Origin: Xiphophorus maculatus
Lineage: Eukaryota; Chordata; Actinopteri; Cyprinodontiformes; Poeciliidae
Direction: 5' to 3'
Assembly (NCBI RefSeq): GCF_002775205.1
Contig: NC_036461.1
Location: 22,000,875 to 22,064,874, forward strand
DNA length: 64,000 bases
Part shown: positions 54,561 to 64,000 of the stretch, one piece after another
Layout: each line of letters starts with the position of its first letter
How positions within the stretch are numbered: position 1 is the stretch's first letter
The notes under the pieces: model-generated
The model's database searches: none
Seen by the model: only the letters and a program-made list of their open reading frames with translations
Told to the model about the DNA's origin: nothing
Translations under genes and position numbers: made by a program

Positions 54561-57472
54561 AATTCCTCCAAAACTGTCCTTACTGTCGGGTTCGGTAGTT
54601 TTACTACTTTTTTCCCTGTTTGTTCTAGAAAAGCACAAATAAATTTAAAGATAAAGTTACCATTTGCAGTTAAGTGATACAAATCACACTTACGTGACTG
54701 TGATCGCTGTGACACTAGTTTCTACAAATTTACCAGGATGACAGGGAAGAGAACTGTAATAGACTGTAAGGGAAAAAATAGAAGAGAAATGAATGGCACT
54801 GTTGGATATGTTGCTGTTCTTTCATTTATTTTAGAAAACAAATCAACAAAACAGCAAATGTTCCTTGAATAATATGGGGTTACCACAAAAAAAATAAAAG
54901 AAATCTGAATACTGAACTGCGGTGGGTTCACGGCATAAAATATAGATTTGAAAATATTGCGACAGGTTTTCCACATGTCCCCAGGTGATTCAGATAGTAG
55001 AATATCTGCTTTTACAATGTAGATTTCACATATTGAACACTTTGCCACATGTGAAATGGTTCCCATTCTTTTTTTATTTTTTTTATTTTTTGCATGCACA
55101 TTTTGTTACGATTATTTGCAAATAATACATTTATGTGTTTTGTGTAAGGAAGAAGATAAACTTTTTAAATGTGTCCAAATAAGTATGATACTCAAACTAG
55201 AGGTTTCACTGTCGGTATCCATGGAAACGAAAACAAAAATTTCATTATGAAGTGTAAGGTGAATTGACAGATGCTTGGCTTCAGTGACTGGAAACTTTTG
55301 CCACACACCATCTTCTCCACTCGTGCCTAAAAACCTGATGGTGTGTAGACCGCAGTCCGCGATGACTCACAGCTCTTACTATTATTGGGAAGTATTTTTT
55401 TTATGAACCCGGATGTTTTTTTTAATATTATTATAATTTTTTTTATTGCTGTCAAGCTGTTAACGGATTAGCTGTCTGCTTCTCCCTCTGTGGTAGTTTG
55501 TTTGAGAGTTTTGAGCTTCATTAGTATTTACAGAGCACTCCTCCACATATAACGTCACTATTTAAATAACACCGTTGATAATATTCAGTATATTTGTCTA
55601 TTACAATTGAACTGAGTCGTGGACGGGCTTTGAAACAATATGCCTTGGGGAGTATTTCAGGAATTAGTTGATTTATTTTTCTTTTTAACTATTTTTAGTC
55701 AACTTTTAAATTCAGATGAACATTCTCAGAAAACTTTTACTTAAAAAGCTCCAGAAAAGAAAATTAATTTTTGGAATACTTATTTAAATATATATACATA
55801 CATACCCACAAACATCCTAAGTACTATTTTTTTTTTACATTGCAAATAATGAAAAATACTTGGACTAATTAAACTTTACTCGTTTAGTCATCTCTATGTC
55901 TTTAAAACAAATCAGTAATTTGTGAAATTTTTCTATATTTATGAAAACATACACAAAGTAATCTACCTCAAAATGCTGTTAATATAATATCTTGTTTTCT
56001 GTATCCAATTTGTTATTGTTCCTGAATGCTGGATGTATCCTTATAGGTCCTTATGTTGTTAAAAAAAAACACTGTGAAACGTCAGACAGCAGTGCTAATG
56101 GCTGCTCACTTTCTAGTTACAGCCCTTAATAACAGTATTAGTGTTCTTGCATGAAAAGCAAATGTAAAATTGAAGTCGTCTTTGGTTTAGGGTGATTACA
56201 TTTTATGTAATATACCCCATAAAGTTTTTATGTCAGTCATGGAAAGGTTTATAGCTAAATTAGAAGGTGTGAAGGTGGTTTCAGCGCTCATTATCTACTC
56301 CCCCTCCCCCCAAAGAAAAGTTTTTGAGGTTTGGGGAAACGGGACGCCTCCATGCGACAAGATTGCACAAAGTCACACAAACTGTAGCTTGCGCGTGTAA
56401 CACGGCGGGGCTGAGGTGAAGTCCTTTCTCCTCGTTCTTCCCAGACTAGAGAGTGCTGCGCACCCAAACAGGCGGTGGGGTAAAGTCGTGTGAGGAAAGG
56501 GTAATTTAAAGATGAATTAGGGCCTTTTATGCTGATGCCATATTGTCAACATGGCCTGTAAACCTCCTCCTTCGCTGCTCTTCCCTCCCCTTCCCTGCCT
56601 TTCTTCCCTCAGTTCCACTTTATTTGTTCTAATTCCAGGGGACCGGCTGGGTCTTGCCTGGATTTGGAGAGTGCTTGGTTTCAAAGGGTAATTGACACCT
56701 TGCCTGTAATTTCATGGTTTCACTCCACCTGCCTTTGATGTCTGGGTCTTGGTTGAGGTTAGGATACGAAAGGAAGAGGCGATGTCGTTTTGCCGCTGCA
56801 CGCTCCTCAGCGAGCCTCTTCAAGTTGGGCCCCGAGAGAGCAACGTTTCCATTACAGGCGGGAGAAAAACGTCGTCGGTCTTCTGCTGGTCACAAAAAAA
56901 GAAAACACAATTCTGAAATGGTGGCATTTCCATTAAAAAAAAGAGACACAATTAAAATCACACCTGGGTCACGCCGCGGCATCTTCCTCCAGCCACTTCC
57001 TGTCGTCTTCGTGATTTGCGCCAATGGCAACATCCAGCTGTTGATCACGTGACTTGTGTGATGCAAATAAAGTGTTTCCTTTGCAAAAATATGTTTTTTT
57101 AAAATTAAAATTGGTGTATCCTTTGAGCAAATTTATTTTCAAGATGTCAAATTGTGCAATAAAACGGAGCTGCTGACGTCATGAAACTCTGTTTACCAAA
57201 AAAGTCAGGAGAGGATGGAGGTAGTAAGACATACAGCCGTCATGGGAATGAATGCAATCAATTCTGGGCTTTTAAGGAACTGTTCTTTTTTAAATGTCTG
57301 AGTATAAAACAAACAATGTAAATGTTTTGTAAAAACTAGAGTCAGGTGTACAACTTAAAAAAATTAAACATATATACTTAAATATGTATAAATATGTAAA
57401 TAGACCTACTCATATTTGATTGAATAGTTTTTGGCTGGTTAAAGAGAAGTCACCTTCAGTAAGCTTCTGGCA
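54561..57472. other. Gene-free AT-rich stretch
   Basis: The block 56620-56760 ('ctaattccaggggaccggct' onward) is a candidate conserved non-coding element. GC-rich patch 56350-56480. No exon, RNA gene or intact transposon recognised. Confidence 0.3.
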
Positions 57473-57502
57473 AAATTCTGGTTGGTTGATCAACCAGAAT
57501 TT
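57473..57502. repeat. Perfect 12-bp hairpin with 6-nt loop
   Basis: AAATTCTGGTTG, GTTGAT, then the exact reverse complement. Confidence 0.85.
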
Positions 57503-57868
57503 CAGAGTGGCTCTGAAATTTGAATTGCTTGGTTTTCTGGCTCTGATATCTTATTTAATTATAGTCCATATAATTCCCAAAGGGATCAGACAGGAGCTTG
57601 GAATCATCCTGTTTAATCCTGATTTGATGCAAGTTTGAGGTCAGTGTCCTGTTGGTGCGTCCAACTGTTTCAGCCTTTTCAACAATCGGATCCCATTATT
57701 TATTTTGATCTGCATTTTGTTCTTTTCCAAACATGTGCATAACAATACAAGGAAAAACAAACCAGTTAAGCTCAACATTATTTTAATCCCTGTCGGGTTT
57801 AGGTTTAAAATTGTAAGCATTTCACAAGAAGTTTGGTTCTGAAATAAGATTGGCATCTCTCAAAATAA

Positions 57869-57886
57869 TATATATATATATATATA
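57869..57886. repeat. (TA)n microsatellite
   Basis: About nine TA units followed by an A-rich run. Confidence 0.9.
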
Positions 57887-58009
57887 AAAAAAACCACCCA
57901 ACCCAAAAATAAAATTTATTTGCTTATTTACATTTGACTATGTAATAGTATGTCAAAAATCATTTATTCCCTCCCTAATAATCTATGTAAAACTGTGTTT
58001 CCATTATAT

Positions 58010-58415
58010 AAAACTCTCTCTTTAAGCCAGGAGAGTCTTAGCGCTGTCAGCTAACCTTGTGAACGTCAACATGACATCTGCTAATGGTGGAAAAGCAGCT
58101 TACCATTACAGGAAAACCATTTATCCATCATCAACTTTAGCCATGCTAACTAGCCTTAGCATTGACAACAGGCTCTGCTAGCTGCAGCGCAGCAGAAAGC
58201 AGCAGGAGGAGCTGAGCTTTGGGGTGAACGGCTCGCACATGGGAATGATTGACAGCGCTGAAACCCGCCTCCTGGCTCTGATTGGTTGATTCCAGTTAGC
58301 ACTGGGAGTAGTCAGAAGAGCTACATATTTTCACAGAATATCCGTCTCATATTATACTGTCGCAATATAGTGACAGCTTCAACAAATTTGTAAAAGGTTA
58401 CATACTGCAGCTTTA
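58010..58415 (+). repeat. Fish interspersed repeat, longest copy (family also at 50925 and 52075)
   Basis: Runs from 'ctctctttaagccaggagag' to 'ggttacatactgcagcttta'. It contains both the 5' blocks shared with 52075-52400 and the 3' blocks shared with 50925-51172. No coding capacity; family unnamed by me. Confidence 0.65.
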
Positions 58416-58423
58416 GTGCCAAT

Positions 58424-58890
58424 CAAGCAGTTCAAAGTGCTTCACATAATAACAAACATCATACAGTCACAAATTGGGAAACCATTAACAAACATTACAT
58501 TTTGTCACCTTCCATCATCAAAACCATCAATACACATCCGACATGCTGGTCCAGTGATTATGGGTTTAAAGCAGCTCTAAACAGGAGGCTTCTCCACCTT
58601 GATTTAAAGCAGGGGTCTCAAACTCCAGTCCTGGAGGGCCAAAGACCTGCAGTTTTTAGATGTGCCACAGGTACAAAACACTGGAATGAAATGGCTTAAT
58701 GACCTCCTCCTTGTGTAGATCAGTTCTCCAGAGCCTTAATGACCTAATTATTCTGTTCAGGTGTGGTGCAGCAGAGGCACATCTAAAAGTTGCAGGACTG
58801 CGGCCCTCCAGGCCTGGAGTTTGAGACCCCTGCTTTAAAGGGATTCAGTGTTTCAGCAAACGCATCTACAATTGGCTCATTTCAAAGACT
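58424..58890 (+). repeat. Copy of the 11810-type repeat, split by a MITE
   Basis: 'aagcagttcaaagtgcttca' to 'ttctccaccttgatttaaag' resumes after the MITE as 'ggattcagtgtttcagcaaa', in the same order as 'ccttgatttaaaggaactgg' onward at 12021. Confidence 0.65.
58610..58832. mobile_element. hAT-type MITE, 223 bp, with 8-bp target duplication
   Basis: The ends CAGGGGTCTCAAACTCCAG and CTGGAGTTTGAGACCCCTG are inverted, and the pairing continues into GGAGGGCC/GGCCCTCC. Flanks ATTTAAAG (58602-58609) and CTTTAAAG (58833-58840) agree at 7 of 8 positions, the duplication length expected of hAT. The 'caggggtctcaaactccagtc' terminus is familiar from fish genomes. No coding capacity. Confidence 0.85.
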
Positions 58891-60390
58891 ACCAGAAAGA
58901 GCGTCATATTTACTGGACGTTTTTTTTTTTTTTAAATTAAATTTTGTGTGTTTTCATGATAGAACCTCTCAGCCAATCGGAGACGCTCCGCTCCGGACTG
59001 AGAGGAAGACTGTTCCTGCAGATGCAGGCGTGTAGCAGTGAGTGATGAGAAGGGAGTGACAGGAAAATTGCATTTGTGCAACCATGAATCATTACAAACA
59101 ACCCTTTAAAAGGCTCCCCTCACTGTAATTACCTCCTGTGCGATGCTCTATTACGGGGTGCTTTATTACCTTCTATCACTTTGCCGTGCCGGGCTTGGCA
59201 GATGGAGACCTCACACTGACTAACAAAAAACTTGGCAGGTGAATCTGGAGGACTTGTCTGTTTGAGGGCAACAGTAGAGGTCCAAAAAAGAAAGAAAGAA
59301 AGAAAGAAAACAGAGAGAGAGAGAGCAGCCGTGTCAAGAAGGATTACGTAATGTGTGACTGTTTGATTGCAACAACATAGAGATACCACATCTTAAAGTT
59401 CGACTTTGAAAGCAGGTTTGAATTTGCTCCAGGCTGTCCTCGTTGACAATCAACAAGTGTAAAAGTATTAGAGTGCTATAAAAAAATAGGTGTTGTCTAA
59501 CATTGCTAAAATGTTTTAAAATAACATTTTCAATCCTCATTAGAAGCAATATAATGCAACACAATACTTTCTTTCTCTTTGTTTGTTCTGTGATGCTTTT
59601 TTCTGTCATTAATGTGATGTACCACAACAACACATCTATTTATTTGTGTTAAATAGATTCATATTTAAAAAGAAGAAGATAGTGTTTTAATAAGGTGTTT
59701 TGAATTGTGATGCGTTAGTCCTTTACAAAGTGAGATATAAACACTGAATTCTTAATGCACTTTCAAAATTCTTTATGGAATAGAGACACATGTTATAAAT
59801 GAGAATAAAACTAAAAAAAGTTCAATTATTTCTGGAACTTTATCACAAAGTGAAATAGATGGATGTTTAAATGCCTTTGTTCCTGTTAATTATGATGATT
59901 TATCCCAGACTGAACATATTTGGAACAGCTTATTATGACAACAATGATTTTTCTTTTTAAAGTGTAAAATTATTCAAATAATCTGTGTATACAATATATG
60001 CAATTTGGTTAAGATATACAAGTAGAATTTTTTTTTAAATGATCTATTAATTAAATATTAATGAATATCTTTGTGATATAATTCATTAATTACACAGAGA
60101 GTGAATTTCAAGTGATTATTTCTGTTCATTTTGTAAACATCTAATTAAAACCCAGCAGTTTTAATACATAATACAATTTCAAATACATTTTGGTATTTTT
60201 ATGTTGCAATTTACTCAATTATGGGGGAAACTGCTGACAGTTGTCTCTGAAAGGAAGGATAATTCTTGGCTAAAGAAGCTGACTGTTAATATGTTTGGCC
60301 CTGCCAAGCATATTCGGGGAAGGTTGAGTGGAAGGAAAAAGTGTGCTTGAGAAATGTGCATAAGGAACGCACGGAAAAAAGTAGGTGATC
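58891..60390. other. Gene-free AT-rich stretch
   Basis: The block 59100-59225 ('cactgtaattacctcctgtg' onward) is a candidate conserved non-coding element. The remainder is AT-rich with no recognised feature other than the microsatellite at 59285. Confidence 0.3.
59285..59325. repeat. (AAAG)n and (GA)n microsatellite
   Basis: Six AAAG-type units pass into about seven GA units. Confidence 0.9.
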
Positions 60391-60854
60391 TATGATGGCA
60401 TATTAGGGCCATTATGGATAGAAAAAAAGGGAGTAAAATTTCTAGAAAAAACACAAACAATTCTGGGTGTTTTGGCAGAAAGTTTCTTCTATCCACCACG
60501 GCCTTAATACGCTGCCGGACTGATCTGTGCTGACCGGAGCAAAGACCATATTCAAACATCGCTTCAAAAGTGTCAACTATAGACTTTTAAGAATTTGTGA
60601 GATTAATCTAAAAATTTCTCAGCAAATTTTCACCTTTTCAAACTAAGAAATGTAAGGGTTTTTTTGTCCCCCCAGGACATTTATGAGATTAATTGCGACA
60701 TTTTTGAGTTTTTACTTTCAAATTTCTGACTTTGGGAGCTTGGGAGTTTCCTTGGTTTTTCCAGCAAATTTCTGAGATTGATATCAAAATTTCCATGTTT
60801 TTTGGGGGGAGAAAGTACCACTCTTTTCTTCAATGGCCCTAACACACCGTCATA
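60391..60854. mobile_element. Terminal-inverted-repeat element with ATTAGGGCCATT ends, copy 2
   Basis: The left end TATGATGGCATATTAGGGCC and the right end, read inward as TATGACGGTGTGTTAGGGCC, are inverted with a few mismatches and both continue with ATT. The interior again carries 'gagattaatc', 'tttctgac' and related self-pairing pieces. It also carries a GC-richer insert at 60475-60570 absent from the copy at 16700-17066. Confidence 0.7.
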
Positions 60855-60987
60855 CATAACTCTACATACATCATATTTAAACACTTCTTTTGTAAATCTG
60901 TTGATTCAAGATTTTTAGATGAGATTAAGAGAATTGACATGCACCATATGTTAAGGTGTTCTTCTCTATTCGACTGTTTTTCTGCAG

Positions 60988-61140
60988 GAATGCCTCGCTG
61001 ACAATAGAGTTGATGAACCGTCGCTGAGAAGAGACCGACTGAGCCGATCCCAGAGCAGCGGATCGGCGCAGCCAGAGAAAGGGACCCGGAATGAGGGACT
61101 CGGATGCAATTTGAGTGAAGCGGAATGGATGAACGAATGA
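60988..61140 (+). CDS. Candidate terminal exon, unassigned gene
   Basis: A strong polypyrimidine acceptor (CTGTTTTTCTGCAG) is followed by 50 open codons beginning ECLADNRVDEPSLRRDR and ending NLSEAEWMNE before TGA at 61138. It starts in phase 0, as the donor at 41909 would require. The GC-rich setting could also make it a promoter-associated 5' non-coding exon. No family recognised. Confidence 0.25.
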   Translation, partial: ECLADNRVDEPSLRRDRLSRSQSSGSAQPEKGTRNEGLGCNLSEAEWMNE

Positions 61141-61395
61141 AGACACGTTGGTCGTTATGCGTTTGGACCCACTTCCCCCGCCGAACGGGCCAGGGGCCGG
61201 GGGCCAGGGGCCGGGGGCGGCTTCAGCGCCTTCGCCACCCGGGCCCCCAGAGCAGCGCTCGGCACAGGTCCAGTTTTCCATCTAAATTACCGGCTCCGCT
61301 TCGCAGGAGAAGGCCAGCGGGGTGAGAATATCTCGCCCCCCTCCCCTTGCCGTCTGATCCCCTCGCAGGCCCGGTGCGAAGCTGACAGAGCGTCT
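61000..61395. promoter_or_regulatory. CpG-rich island
   Basis: By far the most CpG-rich stretch of the right half, with GC-rich blocks and a quadruplex motif. It may be a promoter or a 5' exon region, or it may surround a terminal exon. No start codon in a convincing context was found. Confidence 0.45.
61193..61217 (+). other. G-quadruplex motif
   Basis: Four runs of four or five G separated by CC, CCA and CC, the classical short-loop quadruplex pattern. It lies in a CpG-rich block (61000-61390) just after the candidate exon at 60988-61140. Confidence 0.85.
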
Positions 61396-61763
61396 CGGAT
61401 GGCCCCAGATTGCACCTGGACAAGGGGGGCTTTCCAGTTCCTCCCCACTTTGGTTCACACACATGCACAAATCCATCATAACAGTCTCTGCCTCTTTGTG
61501 GCTTTTAGTCTTTGGCTCTGAAACCAACATTCCCTTAATTGTAGAACATAAGCAGTTAGTTTTGCTAGTTTTGAGAGAAAAGATGTTAATTCTTTCAATG
61601 TATTTTCGTGAAGAAGGGTCTCACTACGCAAAGTGCAGTTCAGTGGCTCACATATTACAGATCCTCTGTAAATTATGGGTATAGAATTTGGAAAAAACTA
61701 CTGGATGAAGAGCAGAACTTAAAAGATAACATTTGAATGATATTATCATAGCATGATCCTACG

Positions 61764-62580
61764 CAGAGGTAGGTAGTAACTAGTTACATGAGCATCTTTT
61801 TTGGGGAAAACCCTCCCAAACTTTAACAAGTAGTTTAGGTGCATCAAACCATTTTTTTCACATCTGATATTGATACTGATATCTTAGGTTTAGTATTGAC
61901 CGGTACCAATAAAAGGAAATCAGAGCTGAATTGACTTAAATTACTGTAATTCAGTACCACTGTACTGACTTGCCAACTCTGCACCAGTACAGCTCACTTA
62001 AAGACACCAATAGCTTGACTAGCTTGGTCGAACCTGCAAAAACAACTTTAGTTTGTTCAGTTGTTGTAATCCGGAGTAGAACAGCCGATGGAAAATAAAT
62101 AATAAAGAAACCGCGACTCATTAAAACAACAGGTGTCATCGGAAGTGTAACGATGGTAGTGTGTATTGTGTTTTCTTAAGACGTGACCAAAGTTTAGGGG
62201 GTAAATAGCGAGCCTCGTGGTACACAAGAGGAATGATAGGAACAGTAGAATAATGAACGATTGGAAAGGGAGGACATGAACCAGTGAAGGAACGTGTGAG
62301 AAATACCAGTTGAGATATCTCTGTCATTGAGGATGATGTTGGAGTGAGAAATCGTCAAAGTAGCGGTTTTCTACCTCAATTTGTTTGTGAGAATTTTTTC
62401 TTTTTTTTTTTTTTAAACGCCAGAATTAGATCTTTCTTCATCTGATGACATCATCAGTTACTCAGTATTTAAGTAGCCATTTTACAAAATACTTTCCCCC
62501 CCCCCTCTCACTTGAGTAATTTCTTGGACAACTACAACTTTTTAACTTCTACTTGAGTAAAAATATATTACCCACCTCTG
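61764..62580. mobile_element. hAT-type element with CAGAGGTRGG ends, 817 bp, hosting a nested MITE
   Basis: The left end CAGAGGTAGGTAGTAAC is mirrored by CAGAGGTGGGTAATATA read inward from the right end. Flanks ATCCTACG (61756-61763) and ATCCTACT (62581-62588) agree at 7 of 8 positions. The 'cagaggtgggtagtaac' terminus is common in fish genomes. The interior holds a second MITE in inverted orientation (61836-62110). No transposase. Confidence 0.8.
61836..62110. mobile_element. hAT-like MITE, copy 3 (inverted), nested
   Basis: 'aactctgcaccagtacagct' at 61977 is the reverse complement of the 'gctgtactggtgcagagtt' segment at 1638-1658 in copy 1, and the flanking blocks agree. Its terminal 'ggtgcatcaaacc' and 'tgatactgatatctta' lie at the left. 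The right end is eroded. Confidence 0.6.
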
Positions 62581-62588
62581 ATCCTACT

Positions 62589-64000
62589 TGAGCCACCGTG
62601 TGACTTGCATATTCATTCACAAAGGGCCTGTAATATGTTCACACAGGTGAAAGAAAACAGAATACAAAAGCAGAAATGTCATATTACATAAGCACAAGTA
62701 AAATATATATTAGTTTTCTCCCTCATTAAATTTGTAAACTAAAAAAAACAAACGTCTTCCATGACAAACCAAGCGCTTCCCCGAGCGTTCGGAGCGCTGC
62801 GGGTATCATGCATGACGGACGGCTTCCTGGGGCTGCGCTGCTTGTCCCGGCCTTGCCTCAGGGTTGGGGGTTGTGTTTACCTCATAACAAAGTGCAACAC
62901 GGTTTTGATGCCCTGCCACTGTGACGCTGTGTAAGCTGTAAACAGAATACACACAAACCCCCAACACACACACACACACGCATTCACAGTCACACACATT
63001 CACAGTCACCTGTTGCTCTTTGTCACCATCCAGGAGAATTTACAGAAACACAGACGTCACGCCTCGCTGTCATCACTGCCATGTGGTGATCCTAGGCAAG
63101 ACACTTAACCTCTGGTTAGTCCTGTGGATCCGCCAAGAGAAATAGTACTTGGCAAGTTTAGATGCACAACTGTTTTTTTAGGGGGGGTGGAGTTTACCGT
63201 TTAGTTTAAGGATAAGTGAGTATCCTTTAGCAGCTTAAATTGTAAATTCTTGGACGGCACTAGAAGCCTTTCACTGTGTGTTTCTACTAGATTAGTATTT
63301 TCTTCTTTTTTGCAGGGTAGCTTTTTCCTGGTTGATGTAAAATTTGTCAAAGGTGCCTCTGATTTTCCATTTACCATATAATTACACAATTTGGCATTTG
63401 GAAGATAAATTCCAACGCAGTCGTAGTTTCCTCTTTGCAGTGGTGCTATCCGCGGATGAAACGTTCCGCTACCGTCTGCTACGTCAGGCACGTTGTTACA
63501 AAATTGAGGCCGACAGATTTGTTCTATTTGTTTGTTTGGTTGTTTTTTATTCGATTTCGGGACATTTTAAGCCGATTCTGGATTGTAGTGAATGAGAATC
63601 GGGATTCTTACGCGCGTTCATTTTTTTGGCACACCTCTACCAGGAACGGTTGTAGACGGCATCAATGGACGCCATGTTGAGAAGCCTTGTTGAGAGAACG
63701 TGCTGAAGGGTTAGCAGCAGAATATGTAGGAGGTTCTTGAAGAGGCAGAGGCCAATATCAAGGCGTCAGATAATGCAAAGTCATATTTCGTTTCATTTGT
63801 GTTAGTTATATTTTATATGTTCAGCGATTTTACAGCACAATCAAGTAACTTACTGTACTTTCAGTTTTGTATGAAATGTAAATTAAGACACTTTGTCAGT
63901 TCAGATTAATGTCCAGTTCATTAGCTAATTGGTTGACTTATGAAGATACTTGATTGTACTAGATTTTGTTTGGAAAAATCTAAGTAAACTGAGCAGAATA
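62589..64000. other. Gene-free right edge
   Basis: Apart from the AC microsatellite and a GC-richer patch at 62770-62870, I see no exon, RNA gene or complete transposon. Overlapping short frames at 63201-63680 lie on both strands and carry no family signature. Confidence 0.35.
62963..62979. repeat. (AC)n microsatellite
   Basis: About eight AC units; related TCACACACATTCACAG repeats follow. Confidence 0.9.

Overview
The window looks like nuclear DNA of a ray-finned (teleost) fish. The evidence is short GT-AG exons spread over kilobases, AT-rich introns, genes recognisable as vertebrate dnaaf9 and complement factor D, clusters of C2H2 zinc-finger genes, and many fish-type repeats (Tc1/mariner, hAT-like MITEs, RTE-like and other LINE tails). 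I cannot name the species. There are no CRISPR arrays, operons or phage genes.

Layout. (1) Positions 1-11.4 kb, minus strand: the 5' part of dnaaf9, an axonemal dynein assembly factor. Twenty-one coding exons join in frame to 614 codons, and the gene runs off the left edge. A CpG-rich promoter with an RFX X-box-like site sits just upstream of the ATG. (2) 11.8-14.6 kb: interspersed repeats and a broken, exon-like unit I cannot identify firmly. (3) 15.5-17.9 kb, minus: a complete five-exon serine protease gene, best read as complement factor D (cfd, adipsin), with catalytic triad, TATA-like box and poly(A) signal. It has an enlarged cysteine-rich loop before the active-site serine and lacks a basic residue at its activation site. 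(4) 18.3-20.8 kb: repeats, including a 1.27-kb terminal-inverted-repeat element. (5) 21.1-24.9 kb, minus: a decayed zinc-finger gene with frameshifts, stop codons and a retroposon tail. A 1,562-bp Tc1-like transposon with an uninterrupted 338-residue transposase lies inside its coding exon. (6) 25-30 kb: LINE and other repeat debris. (7) 30.3-34.1 kb, plus: the intact sister zinc-finger gene, with two coding exons and seven fingers. (8) 34-64 kb: mostly gene-free, with Tc1 relics, nested hAT-like elements, a family of fish repeats, several short-loop perfect hairpins and microsatellites. Three weak plus-strand exon candidates have mutually compatible splice phases.

The genes do not form a pathway: dnaaf9 acts in cilia assembly, cfd in the alternative complement pathway, and the zinc-finger pair is probably nuclear DNA-binding. 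I see no clearly new biological system. The best leads are the transposon-split zinc-finger gene beside its intact inverted sister, the unusual factor D loop and propeptide, the X-box at dnaaf9, and the unassigned exon trio. All exon joins were made by eye from splice signals, reading frame and family recall, not by alignment.
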